Source of the DNA: Patagioenas fasciata
Lineage: Eukaryota > Chordata > Aves > Columbiformes > Columbidae
Reading direction: 5' to 3'
DNA length: 64,000 bases
Assembly: GCF_037038585.1 (NCBI RefSeq)
Contig: NC_092521.1
Span: forward strand, 50,104,398-50,168,397
The notes under the pieces were generated by a model that saw nothing but the letters and a program-made list of their open reading frames with translations, ran no database searches and was not told where the DNA came from. Position numbers and translations under genes: made by a program. Below, in pieces: positions 1 through 38,159 of the stretch. The stretch's first letter is position 1. Each line of letters begins with the position of its first letter.

Positions 1-24829
<24,829 letters not shown>

Positions 24830-25217
24830 CTGCCCGCCACCCCTTCCCGAGCGGCTCGGTGCTGCCTCTGCGTGCACAGATGCAAGATCCGGGGGCGCCC
24901 GGTGCCAGCGGAGGCGGGAACGCGCTGCCCGCCACCCGGTCGTGCTCCCCCCGCGCTGCGACGACGCGGGGGCCGCCTGGCGCCCGCAAGCTCTCCAAAA
25001 GCAGCGGCGCCCGCCCCGCTCCCCAGCGCGCAGGCGCCGAGAGGGTCGCGCATGCGCGGGAGCGGCCGTCGGCGAGGGGCTGGAGTGGGTAACGTCCGTG
25101 AGGCGTTTAACGGCCGTGCTCTGATGGCTGCGGGGATGATGCTTGTGCTGCCCCGCGGAGCTTTCAGCCGCCCTTGCTTGTTCTCTGCCCCGAGGCCGCC
25201 GACCGCCCGAGACCGGG

Positions 25218-25459
25218 GAATCACAGAACGTTAGGGATTGAGACCTCGAAAGATCATCTAGTCCAATCCCCCTGCCGGAGCAGGAACACCTAGATGAGGT
25301 TACACAGGAAGGCGTCCAGGCGGGTTTCGAATGTCTCTGGAGAAGAAGACTCCACAACCTCCCTGGGCAGCCTGTTCCAGTGCTCTGTCACCCTCTTTGA
25401 GAAGAAGTTTCTTCTCATATTTAAGTGGAACCTCCTGTGTCCCAGTTTATACCTATTGC
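25218..25459 (-). mobile_element. CR1 LINE 3' end, truncated, inside the CpG island
   Basis: The segment runs from GAATCACAGAACGTTAGGGA at the low end to CAGTTTATACCTATTGC, the reverse complement of a CR1 3' UTR. It is a 5'-truncated insertion of about 240 bp, of the same subfamily as the copy at 38861. GC-rich unique sequence resumes right after it, so the insertion split the upstream part of the island. Confidence 0.9.
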
Positions 25460-25753
25460 GCACGGCGGGTCCGGTGGGAGGGAGGCGGGCGCTGATACCC
25501 GGATCTGTGTGCGGAGCTTGTTTTGTCTCCCGTCAGGTTTTTTCCCCCTCGGTGTCCCCTCCGCACGCCTCTGCTGGGGGGGCGGGCAGCTGCTGGCCGC
25601 CTTCCCGCCAGGCGGGCTCTCCGCAGCCCTGGGGCTTCTCGCCAAACCCACTGGGGTTTTCCTCGGGTGGGCTGCGGGAGCTGGGGCCACTGCCAGGCCG
25701 TGGATGTGAAGTGAGAAATCCTCCTGTGATAATGCAGCTTTGGCTTATCACTG

Positions 25754-25848
25754 TTGTGTGGTTTTTTCGTTTGGTTTTTTTTGTTGTTTTTTGTTTGTTT
25801 TGTGGGGGTTTTTTTGTGTGTGTGGTTTTTGTTGTTGTTTGGTTTTTT
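25754..25848. repeat. T/G-rich low-complexity tract
   Basis: Runs of T are mixed with GTTTG and TGTG units. The hydrophobic C-terminus of the 188-residue plus-strand frame over this region comes from this tract and is not a membrane protein. Confidence 0.85.
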
Positions 25849-25859
25849 AAGATATTTTA

Positions 25860-28800
25860 GTCAGTAGCTGAGGTCATTAGCCCAGAGCCCATTAGCCTGA
25901 TTTGTACAATGGTGACTGCCACCAAGTGCAAGTCTGAGAAACTGTGGGGTTTCTAGCAGCAGTGTGAAATTGCCTGTGAAGCTGGCACCAAAAAATCAGC
26001 ATTTTGCAAATTTCAGATGCAAGCTAGTCTGGCAGGTGTTTCCTGATGCAGGAGGTGTCAGAAAGTACACTTGCATAAATGTATCCATTCCAACCCAAAA
26101 TGGCCAAGTACCTGGACACTGAAAGTACAACCGCAATGTTTTCATTCTGCTTTGCAGTAAGAGACCTTTTTTGCTGCACATAAATTTAGGTGAAGACAAA
26201 GGCTATTACCTACAACTTGGTCTTGCTTCCTGTCAGATAGGACCATGCTACAGCTGCTCTTGTGAAAATTTAAGGATCAGGCTTCACCCCATTGCTAGCA
26301 TACAGAAGAATGGGACCATGCTCTACTTTTAGTAGCAACCCCTCTTCCCTGTCAAGGAAAACATCTGTTTTCCTGTGAATCAAATAGCAATATCTCTGTA
26401 CATGCCTTATGGGATTCGCTCCTACCGCCTCAGGAAATACTCTGTACTAAAAACCTCTTGAGACAATGCTTTTTGAAAGGCAGGGATTGTCTAATGCCAG
26501 GAGGCTTCTGAAATCTGTCAGGTCACTTGCCTGATTCCCAGCCACTCTGTCTTACTGAGCAGAGCTGGGTACTCAGAGGGATGTTTAAAAGAGAACATGC
26601 CTTCTGTTACAGTACACATCTCCAAAACAGCATGATCTACACAGCCTAGAAATCTTCAAGGGCTTGTTGGAAGTCAGCACAGTGTGAATGGGGAATGACA
26701 TGTTCTGCCATGTATTCACAGGTTATTTGTGAAATTTGGACTCCAGAAATTCAAGCAGCCTTGCTAAAAGGAAGTTACAGTTTGCAGTTTCACCACCTTT
26801 GTTCTCTGTTTCAGGTGTGTGCAAGACACTGCATTCCAGATGGAAAAAAAAAAAAAAATTACTTCTGTAAGGTTATCTCTAATGAAGGATTCTGTGGGCA
26901 GAGATTCAAGGTGGAGTGGTTTGTAATATCCTTTCGCTTAGTCATATGTAATCGATTTGATCAAGAAGCAATGAATCTTCTTATGAATTCCCTGATAACT
27001 TGTTACAGAGAAGGCTAACTCCCACCTCCGAGTAACATTTCTGAGGAGCAGTGAAGAGCCGAGTCCTTTGTGAAACACCTACTCCATTTCTCTGAAGCTA
27101 GACTGCTATTTCCTAGCCCCTATGTTTGAACGATAGTGTAGCAGGGCTGTGTTCTCTCTGCAGGTTTTTGGCCCCTTGCACAAGGAGCTGGAATTCTTGG
27201 GAATCTTCTTTCTAACACTGCATTGCTTCAGACATTGCTCAGGGCTGGCACTGACAGTCTGACTTCTGTAACAAATGCTTTTATAACTATCCAGTAGCTA
27301 GCTATTAATTTTGAAACTCAAGATGTGAATAGCTAAATCAACTCTCTGGAAACACGACTATAAATCTACGGAAAAAATTGGCAGAATGAAACTGCGTTTC
27401 AACTGCTCAAGTAGAGAAGTAACGCATTTAAACCCCGGCGATGAAACAGTATTATGTCTGCAGTTTGACTTCAACAGCTGAGTAGCAGCAGTTTTATTAT
27501 GCTTTTGTTGTTGTGAACTGCACTGGAACTGCATTTTCCTGCAGAACTGGATTGGAAATCAGCAGGGCTGTAAGTCTCCCTGCCTACCCTGTAACAGCAG
27601 ATGAGGTCTTGTGGTGGGTTACAGTTAGGTTGATTCACACGGAGGATGTGGTACCGCTGATTCAGCCTGCTAAAAATGGCCAGGGAAGAGAGGAAACCAC
27701 AGTGAACAGAGCTACATGGATGACTTGTACTTGGTAATCAAAGCTTGTATTTACCTCCCAGTCTACCAACATTCTAAATGTCTTTCTTGTTTTTGTTTTT
27801 AATTTCTGGTAGCATACTATCATCAGTACGATAAGCACTAAACAGTCTATAATTTCAGCAGAGGCCAGTGAGTGGACAGCTTTCCACTTGCGCCACAGCT
27901 TGCCACAGTGCAGTAATGAATAGCCCATGCCACCATGGCTTATGTTACCTCTTTCTTATGAAAGGAGTTTGAGACAACTGATTTGTAATTACTGAAGGAC
28001 AATAAAGTTACTGATGGTGAGAAAGAATTGTACTTTGAATAAATTAACTGGCCTAAAATATGCAAGACCTTTACTCTGGTTTCCCAGAAGTCGTTAGATA
28101 GGTAAAGGGCAAAGTGGCTGCAATATTCACAGCCTAAGAGACACAGAACTGTGGTGTTTTATAGCCCCTTTGCAGGATACTGCTGTCGTAGGTCAAGATA
28201 GCTTGTGCCTTTGACTACTCAATTGCTCTTTCCTTTGACGAGCTTTCCAAGTTTCTGCCCTGTTTGTGCTTCTGACAGGGAGAAGTCCTGCAAGTCATCA
28301 TCTTCACATACTGATCCGTGAGTCAAAAAATGTTTTTCACTAGTGTTTTTCCTCTGTAAGTCTAGTTGGAATTTAGCCCTGCTATAAAATCCATGACCTA
28401 CAGAGAATGGCAAAATTTCAAGTATCAGGCAATCTAACCCCTTGCTTCTGTCTCAGAGTGCCCTAAATCTGATTTTACTGGGTTGCTTTTTACCTATCTT
28501 ATTCCAAAACTCTACCTCTATCCTGGAACACCTCAATAAGCCTGGTACAATTTACACTTTTTAGGATGGAGATGAAATTTCAGCAGTGGATTTACAATAT
28601 TTGATCATCAACAATTAAGTTGGAGTCACTGCTTGTTTGCATAGAAGAAAAATCCTTCAGAATTTAATTACCTTTTTTCTTCTGTGCTGTGGAAAGTATG
28701 ACTGTGTCTGAAGTGTTGAAAATACAAGTTAAAATCATAAAGACATCTCCCACACTTTTTCAATCTCAGACACAAACCAACAGAATCCACTCCTGTAATT

Positions 28801-31800
28801 TTGAATTCCTTTTGAAGATTTGCTGTTCTAGTTAAGTAGTATCAGATGCAGTCCCACTGTTGATTATGAAGGGGTGTTACAATCCAGGGTATACCAATCT
28901 TTTCCACAACAGCTGCCAAAGGGGTCTTATCTGTGTCAATGACTGTCAATAATGGCTAGTGAATACAAAATTGTGAATATCTTCCCTTTTTGAATATATT
29001 GTTTTTGTTAAGAAGAAAGTTACTGAGTTCACCATTACATTTATAAGGAAATGTACTTTTTAAGGAGGTAAAGCCATGTGTTCTTAGGCTTTGTGCCTCA
29101 CGCTGTACTTTTGAGTTTTGCAACAATTAAGGTCCCTGCTTACTGTGTCTTATCACTGAAATATTTATGAGTGGTGAGCTTGGCATCTGTTATCATCATG
29201 CATTTTCCATACAGTGCAGCAACTACGCAATACTACAAAGCCAAGCTAATCTTCAGAGCTGGCTCTCCACATTTTCCTTTTAATATGTATTGTCATATTA
29301 AGGGCTAAACCCCACCTAAGAACACACATGAAGTGACTATTAAATGACTTGTCCATTCTGTCAATAGACAAGGAGCATGCATAAGTATCCTGGTAAAAGA
29401 AAACAGGCTTAATGACCCTCTTCATCCAACATATTCCAAGGATACTGGAGTTGAGTCCTTTGACCCTTTCCTCTAAATAAAGTGCATTACAGTAATAACA
29501 ATTAGAAGAAAAAGCTCTGTTTGTTGCAGTGGACTTTATTCCAGAATAAGCTACTCCTTCCTCTCACAAGCTTTCTGGTTTCCCTGCCTATTTTTTGCAG
29601 GAAGACTTTTGTGTATGGAGAGCTATCAGATGGAAGGTGACTGACCTCTCAATCCTGGTCTCTTGAGCACTCATTCGTGGCTGCTCTCATCTAGTCTGTA
29701 GTAGGAGCTGTGCTGTGGCATTTCTGCACAGAGAAATCACAGAGGTGGCTGAGTCAGAGCAGGTGAAGTTCTTGGAAAGTCAAAAAGGAAAGGTGAGACA
29801 GAGCAAGCCAGACCAATTTAATATTTGGGGTTTTTTTTTCATGTTTTAATTAGATTTGACAATGTTTATTTTTAGCTACACTTTGTGTTGCTCTGGACCC
29901 AATATATAATCAGTCACATAATGGGAAAAATTCCTGTAGAGTCACAGAGAGTTATTTTTACTGAAGCATATGAAGGTGTGTAATTTTTGCTAAATAAAGG
30001 ATGCTAAATGACAGACCTTTTAGTGTTGGGGTTTTTTTCCCAGAATGTGTTAATAGCCAAACATACGCACACAGTTCCAGAGAAAACAAAGGAATACAGA
30101 AGTACTGAATACTAGCAGCTGTTCAGGCAGCCACATGCTGGCCTGTTTTATAAAAATTAATTGGAAAAGCTTCCACATAAAATAATCATCCTACTTGAAT
30201 TTTTAAGAGCCAGTTTTAAATATTTTTACTTTCAAAGGAATGACTTCCTACAGAGTTCAGATCTACATTTGGTTGTAAAAATACTTGCGCTGTATTGCCA
30301 GAGAGCATGTAATGTAAAGGCCGAAGTGATTGTTAGAAATCCACCAGTTTTAGCACAGTCCTTTCTGGGGAGTCAGAACAAATTCATCTTTACCTAAATG
30401 TCATTAAAATCTTTTCAGTATGGAGAATCTGCAAAATAATTTTCCCTCTTCTTGCTCCAGTGACCAGTGAAAACAATTGATTGCATTTTTGTTACAGAAG
30501 CAGGGGGTATTAGCAAACAGGTGAGCTTGACAGTTTTGTGTATGAAGAGTGAAGTAGGATGTCTTACCCAAATTGGAAAACATAAACATTATTTGTCCCA
30601 TGCAATACCCCTGTTTCTACATTATGGAATCTTGATTGGGGCCTTATTGGTCTTTCACTTAATCTTCCACTTTTTAGAACAAATAAGAGCTTACTCACTT
30701 TGACCTTTCACAAGCAGGCCAAAGATTTTAATACTATAATAATTTTTGCTGATCTGCTTTGGAGTTTTCCTGCATTTTTCAATGGTACATGAAGTAATAT
30801 GACAGACCAGATGCATTTGTGAAGGATTTTTTTCTATATATTCTTCTATACGCATGTACATGTATCTCACTATAGATATAGCATTCACCAACGAATTATT
30901 TGCCCAGTTACTGAGGATATGCCTTTGTACTTTCAAGCCTATGATAAAATATGAGTAGTCAGCAAGGCCATAGATAACCTTGGGCAAACATATCAGTCTT
31001 AATGAGCACTCTTTGTGTTAGTGCTCCCCCTCAATCCTTGTAATGTAAAAAATCCTTGTAAGACATATTTTGAAATGTTTGGACTGTAATAAACATAATA
31101 TCTTGCTAAGGCTTATTTTCCTTTCACTAGTCTAGCAGTAAATATTTTCTCACAGGTGTCAAGCAGCTTGATGCATAATGCGATTTGAAATGAGATTATT
31201 TAAAGATTACTTGTCAGCAACATTTGTACTTTTGTACTTCCATTTGGGACTTCTGGCATTATAATGTGTTTTATATTTAGTATCTTAACATTTTTCACTA
31301 GCTTATTCCTCAGTTCTTCACTACAGAAATAGAATGGCCTCTATTGGGCTAGAGAGGTTTTATTTTGGCCATGTTAGACATCATGTTTGTTTTTCAGATT
31401 TGAAATCTGTGCCTCTTGCCCCTCTTCTTTTTCCTAGCCTGAGAGCAGGGACTATTTTGCTAAAAATTCTAGGGGCAAAACAACTCAGTAGACTCCAGTG
31501 AAAACGTTTGGGGTTTTTTTGTGACACAAGTTTATGTAAACAGAGTGTCCCGGTAATCATCTAGAGGAGACAGGGCAAGGCTGCATGACCCAGCTTTATA
31601 CTCATCTCTTTGAAAGATATTCATAACTGCAATGACCAGTAGTTGAGGTAAACAGAAAAGAAGGCATGAAGGAAAGAGCTGGGGGGCTTATGGTTGGGTA
31701 CTGAAGGCAGCCAAGAGCTCAGCTGGAGGGGCAGAGGGAGGTTATGAAGCAGCCTTGGCTGAGCTGTGAATCTCCCTGGTATTAGTAAAACTGCCAACAC

Positions 31801-34800
31801 TAGATTCTCGTGCAGATGTCCCTTTTTTCCTCTTTTCACGTTTTCTTGTTGCCGTAGGCTTGGAGATGGGAGTACCACTTCAAGGCCCAAGCAAGCGTTG
31901 CCAACTGATAGTTGTATGCCACTCAAATATGAGGCAGCCTTGCCTTAGCTGTGTCTTTCAGCCAGCCACTTAAATTCTCCATGCATTGGTTCTCATACCT
32001 AGGGATGCGGGTGTAATGCTCAATAATTTTATGCATTAATGTTGATGGCTATGCTGCGTTAAGGCATTCAGTAGTCTACAACTGCCGCAAACTAAAGCAT
32101 CTTGACTTTCTGTAACTGGAATAGATCACAAAGAATATGTTCATCTGAGCAGCTCTGTCAGCAGTGGATATGCCTACAAAGATGGTGAGCTGCTTCCCTT
32201 GCATATATGCTATGTTAGCTACTGATATCTTTGTCCCTGATGATTTCAATCCATTATGTTTTGGGAGTTTAATCATATCTTCTGGAACATAGCGCTCTGT
32301 TCTTTACAAAACTCTTCTCCGGGGCTTGCACACATAGTTGGGGCAACTGGCTTTTAAAAGAAGCAATATGATTTGCAGCATATATCATAAGACAGAAAAA
32401 AGCCTAAAAAACCATATTGAGAGACAGATGCTACCCCAGATATCAAAGTTTTTATTTCTGGATACTAGCTTTTAATCTGTGAAACCTGTACTTTGGTCTG
32501 AACGCTTTTGCTGCTCACTCAAGAAAATAACTAGAGGTACCATTTAAAGAACGATTTAATTTTCGAGAAAGGTGATAATGTCTATTTTGTATAAACCTAA
32601 AGTAAAGGATAATCTTCTATTAAGGGTGTGTTCAGGCAGTATGTATATTTATTTACACTCAGTTTACAGCATTATCTAGAGGCAACAGCTAAACAGAGCT
32701 GTGTGCTTAAATAATCCTCACTCTTTTCTTCTTTGCCTTAATTTGGTTTTCTACAGTCATAGACATTAGCTTATGTGAATGGACTGACAGTTTATATGAA
32801 TGATTCTTCACGTTTTGATGTATAAAACTGTAAAGCAGACATTCAAAATACACATTTGTAATTTGGTGATATTATTTTCTGTATCTGATATTTAAATTAA
32901 AAGAGAATTTAAGAGGGTGGAAGATGATAGTTGACCAGCTAGATTTTGAATTGACAGTTCCAGAATGAAATTAAGCAAAACCAGGAATGTATGTGTTATC
33001 TCCTGGTACTTAATGAAATAAGCAGCATCTTGTTGGCTGAGATTGCTATTCTCTAAAATAAGAAGTGACTTCTCTTTTTGCTTACCATTAGGTTTCCCCA
33101 TTCTTCCACTTCTGGAAATTTAGGCACTTTCTTTGGAATACATACTCTGTTTGAATTGGTTTATAAAATGTTCCTATTTGGGCACCTGTTAATCAAGATA
33201 CGTGAACTGAGAAACACTCTTAAGAATTAAAGATTCCTCCAAATAGTGACTACCAGAATCACTTCCCACTATGGGAAGTAGCAGCGTTTGCTCTGCAAGT
33301 GAAACGCTGCATTGCAGATGAAGGGAGATGGCAAAGTCAGGATTCCCTGTGCATGTAATGGTAACCACAGGAGTGACTTACAAATCTTAATATGCAACAA
33401 GATTTTTACTAAAGTAATAACAGAATAACAATTTTAATAACCCTCCTCTTTTTTTAAAGTGTATTTCGATTCTGAAAGCACTCCTGCCCATAAACAGCAC
33501 GGTGCCTTTTAAAACCATGTATTGGGTGACTTATTCTTTACTGACTCACTATTTATTGTTCTACCAAGAACATTTTGTGAGGCTGAGAGCTACGTACCAG
33601 GCAAGCATCTTAAATTGAGTTGTGTAATTTTAGCCCTTATGAGTTATGCACAGCAATAACCAGGATAATACAGTGAGAAAAGCTATGCTTTTACTGCAGG
33701 CCATTTTTTCAGAGTTTCTCTTCCAGACATAGCACAGGGAGAAATCATCTTTTATTTTCTCAGTGCACTTTCCCATTTTTCGTTCCATTAACATTTTTCT
33801 CAAATGCTTTTTTCTACTGCAGTTCATCCAGCAAGCGTTCCTCTCTTTTTCCTTCCATTCCTTTCATTTTAATAGCTCTTGCACTTACCTATTTTTAGAG
33901 GGGTTGTAAGTACACAAGCACACATAAATACACATTCTATCTCACATCTCTTTATTTGGTATGCCTTTCACTTGGGGTGCAGCCTACGTTCTCTTCCTAG
34001 GTTCTCAAGCTTTAGATCATACAAAGCACAGAAAAAATTAGTTCACACATGTTAGTTTCCTTGGGGTAAGGTAGAAACTAAGAAGAGATATATGAGCCCA
34101 CCAATATGTCCAGCTCATCACAAAAGCAGTGAGTTCAATAAAGATGTCTTCCAGGGGTAGCACCAAGACTGAAAGAAGGTGAAGAAATGCTGGCAAATCC
34201 AGTGTCATAGAACCAAGCACTGTCTTATCATCATGATGAGTCACAGCATCATAATAATGTAGATGCCAGGAGCTAACCACACTATGTTTGGGTAACTCAA
34301 TACTGAAAAGGATGGGTGACAAAATAATTTATAATGACAAAATTTCACTGTGTTTGGAAGCAGGAGATAATTCCTTCTGGCTTGTTCCTTTCTTCTCTGA
34401 GGCCTGCTGACAACACTTGCACAATACTATTTCTATAGCTAGGTTGTAAGGCAGTCTAATTATTCCTGAAGACTAAAGTGTAATCAAGCCCTGCATCCGT
34501 CTTCAGGGAATTCGTTCAGTGGGTTTCCTACTAAGAGATGGGTTGGCTGCCGCCAAGTCCTCTTATTGTATATGTTTAAGATGGTGTGTGGGTGTGTTTT
34601 TGTTTGGGGATAACTAGTCCCCCTCTGTTGACTATAGGAGAGCCTAGAGTAGATAGCCAATTTTTGTGCATCTGAAGTTGTGAGATGAGTAACCATACAA
34701 CTCTGCAACTGCTGTGAGTCTTACTGAAGTTGGGTAGGTGTTATAAGGCAAGTACCAATGCTACTGGCCAGTTTCATATGTACACACCTGTCTAGCCATT

Positions 34801-35198
34801 CTATTTGCTTGAAATCAAGTAGGTCCACATATTTTTGAACTTTTTGTGAATACCAAATGAAAAATAATGAGTGCACCTACTCCAACGGTAAAAGTCTTAA
34901 CATTTTTGTCTGTATTTGGTGGTGGAATGTGCTTCTATAAGCACAGCTATGCCTGAAATGCAGATGCTTGTGACAGTGTTCCAGTGCTTGTTGGTGCCAG
35001 CCACACTTGTTTCATGCACTGATGTTACAGGACATTCACAAAAAACCTGCATTAGTATCCCCCATTGAAATGCGGGAGACTTCATTTTACCTATATGAAA
35101 AGCAAACTTTTGTTTCCAAACAGATCTCTAGGCCACAATAAGTTTCTGAAAGCTGCAGCTATATTTTCAAATTACTACTCCTTTTAACAAGGAGTCAA
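25860..35198. other. Intergenic region, no gene supported
   Basis: About 9.3 kb between the TTC39C promoter and the CR1 cluster. It has short open frames only (up to 107 codons), with no family resemblance, no splice-supported exons and no CR1 tails that I can see. A 14-base A run lies at 26845-26858. Confidence 0.7.
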
Positions 35199-35462
35199 AT
35201 GGAAAAGATGAGGGACAATGGGTACAAGTTACTCCTGGGGAGATTCCAATTGGACACAAGAGGGAAATTTTCCACAATGAGAACAATCAGCCATTGGAAT
35301 AATCTCCCCGGGGAAGTGGTGGATTCCCCAGTGTTGGACACTTCTAAGCTTCAGCTGACAGGGTGCTGGGCCATCTTGTCTAGACTGTACTTTTGCCAAG
35401 AAAGGTTGGACCAAATGATCCTTGTGGTCCCTTCCCACCCTGTACTCTATGATTGTATGACA
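35199..35462 (+). mobile_element. CR1 LINE 3' end, plus orientation
   Basis: The segment reads through the end of CR1 ORF2 (CATTGGAATAATCTCCCCGG, then GTGGTGGATTCCCCA) into the 3' UTR and ends CTATGATTGTATGA. It is diverged and old-looking. Confidence 0.85.
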
Positions 35463-35600
35463 CTTGGTGCAAATGCTTTCTCCAATTTGTGTGAATTTGT
35501 TGTAGTCGGGAATGCCTACATACTATTGATACACACAAGCAAATCCAATGGAAATGTTGCAAATTATAGCCAAGAACATTACTACTCTGAGTGTACCTGC

Positions 35601-35664
35601 TTTGGCAGATGAGTTGGACTAGATGATCTCCTGAGGTCCCTTCCAACCCTAACCATTCTGTGAT
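35601..35664 (+). mobile_element. CR1 LINE tail fragment
   Basis: About 64 bp, GATGAGTTGGACTAGATGAT through AACCATTCTGTGATTC, the typical CR1 3' terminus. It is severely 5'-truncated. Confidence 0.85.
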
Positions 35665-35893
35665 TCAAACACGCACAGGAATTACACAGCTATAAGACTC
35701 TTACCTCAGCAAAAGCTTTGATCAAGCAGCTCGGTTATACAATGAGCAAATGCAAAGTACTACATGGAATAATCACTGTTGTCCAGATTGTGAAGCCATT
35801 CCATTGAGTCTAATCCCTGCTTGAGGCATGACAGTCCCTTTGGTCACACTCCAGCCCTTTTTTCTCCGACTTGCACCTGCCCTTCCTGAATAA

Positions 35894-37150
35894 TAGAATC
35901 ATAGAATCGTTTGGGATGGAAGGGACCTTCCAAGGGCATCTAGTCCAACCCCCTGCAATGAGCAGGGACATCTTCAACTAGATCAGGTTGCTCAGAGCCC
36001 CCCTGCGGCCTGGCCTTGAATGTTTCCAGGGATGGGGCATCTACCATCTCTCTGGGCAACCTGTGTCAGTGTTTCACCACCCTCATTGTATAAAAATTCT
36101 TCCACATGTTTAGTCTGAACCTCCACTCTTCTAGTTTAAAACTATTGCCCCTTGTCCTGTCATGACAGGCCGTGCTAAAATGTCTGTCCCTTTTAAGCCC
36201 CTTATAAGTACTGAAAGGCCACAATAAGATCTCCCTGGGGCCTTCTCCAAGCTGAACAACCCCAACTCTCTCACCCTGTCCTCACAGGAGAGGTGTTCCA
36301 GCCCTCTGATCATTTTTGTGGCCTCCTCTGGCCCCTCTCCAATAAGTCCATGTCTTTCCTGTACTGAGAGCTCCAGAACTGGATGCAGGATTTCAGGTGG
36401 GGTCTCACCAGAGCAGAGTAGAGGAGCAGAATCACCTCCCTTGACCTGCTGGCCACACTTCTTCTGATGTAGATCAAGATACAGTTGACCTTCTGGGCTG
36501 CAAGTGCACGTTGCTGGCTCATTTCCAGTCTTTTATCCACCAGTATCCCCAAGTCCTTCTCCGCAGGGCTGCTCTCAATCCCTTCATCCCCCAGCCCGTA
36601 TTCGTACCCAGGGTTGCCCTGATCAAGGTACAGGACCTTGTACTTGGCCTTGTTGAACCTCATAAGGTTCACATGATCCCACTTCTCAAGCTTGTCCAGG
36701 TCTCACTGGATGGCATCCCATCCCTCAGCTGTATCAGCTGCACCACTCAGCTTAGTGTCATCTGCAAACTTGCTGAGAGTGCACTCAATCCCACTGTCTA
36801 TGTCATTGATGAGGATATTAAACAGTATTGGTCCCAGTATGTGGCCCTGAGTGATACCACTGGTTACTGGTGTCCAACCAGATGTTGTGCCATTGACCGC
36901 TGCTCTCTGGGTGTGACCATCCAGCCAATTCCTCATCTACTGAACAGTCCACCCATCAAATCCATACCTCTCCAATTTAGAGAGGGACCATGTCAAAGGC
37001 TTTATAGAAGTCCAGACAGACAACATCCATAGTCCTTCCTTTGTCCATTGATGTAGTTACTCCATCATAGAAGGCCATTATGTTGGTCCGGGCAGGACTT
37101 GCCCTTGGTGAAGCCACGCTGGCTGTCTCAAATCACCTCCCTAGCCAGTC
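35894..37150 (-). mobile_element. CR1 LINE, 1.25 kb, with degenerate reverse transcriptase
   Basis: The low end is the CR1 tail (TAGAATCATAGAATCG). Reading the minus strand, ORF2 remnants include [13 protein letters not shown] and the catalytic-motif stretch FADDTKL (about 36751-36768), then [12 protein letters not shown] near the C-terminal part. An in-frame TGA at 36703-36705 and other breaks show it is dead. The 5' end is truncated in the reverse transcriptase region, near 37,150; that border is approximate. Confidence 0.9.
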
Positions 37151-38159
37151 CTATTACTACACTCTGTTTTAGCATCCAGACAAATTAAAAGATACAATGC
37201 CAGAGGTTGAAATTTAGGAACATGCAATGCAGTCTTTGGTTCTGACCAAACTAGAAATTTGTTGTGCTTTGTAAATGATTCTAAACCATGTATTTTGGTT
37301 GTGGCTGTGAGTAAATTTCTGTTTTACCTGTCTAGCAAATTTGACTCTGTTACAGGAGAAAAGAGGACACCTATCCTAGGCAACAAAATGCTACCTATGT
37401 CTTCACTGCCAGGGGACTCTCTACAACTGAAAAGACAGGCGTAGGATATATGTATTTATTTGACATTATAAGATTTTATAACATGCCCTTCATAGGCCTG
37501 GGGTGGAAACTGTAGGGCAAACATGAACTTCTTTATAGCTGCAGGGAGTAGATAAGCCAGTATTTGCCTTGGGCAACTGCAGAGAGGCAAGGGTCAGCCA
37601 TAGAAAATACCAGCAGTCAGAAACGATTCTCAGAGCTCAGTTTCCTGAGATGTGAGAGGAGGAACCAGGAATGAAACCTCCTTATAGCCCCAGCTAAGCT
37701 GGGATGCAGACACAGGTGTTTGGATTTGGGTCACTTGCATCATGTCTTATGCAGAAAGCAGTTACTACTAGAAATAGATATATCAGAGGCAGTTCATCCT
37801 AGTCAACGTTATATTGAAGGGTTCAAGCTCAGCTGCACAACTGTCTTCACAAACAAAGAGGAGGCCAGCGCTCTGCACGTCTCAGAGATGCAGGCATTAG
37901 GGGTCCCTGTGAGAGGAACAGAAGAATGGGCAGGCGGGGGTGTGGAAAGCTGTCTTAGGAGTAATTGCTGTTTGCAGCTGCACATAGACACGTGCTTAAT
38001 TATCTGCTATATGCATGCAGATTTGGTTTGCTCTCACTAGAGTCCAGATGTTCCCTTCCATTATACTATAATAAGTACAATGAACAAAAGAAAAAGGGCT
38101 AGAGAGTAAAATAAAAGGGGTCAGGAGTGGCAGCTTTGTGCTGTTTTCCTTCCTGTTGT
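37151..38159. other. Spacer between CR1 copies
   Basis: About 1 kb of unique-looking sequence. A 106-codon plus-strand frame (37720-38040) has no recognisable similarity. Confidence 0.6.

Noticed and set aside
25294-25860. 188-codon plus-strand frame with a hydrophobic end
   Set aside because: It runs through an antisense CR1, GC-rich DNA and a T/G-rich tract, so the hydrophobic end is compositional.
36511-37032. 173-codon plus-strand frame
   Set aside because: It is the antisense of the degenerate CR1 reverse transcriptase.
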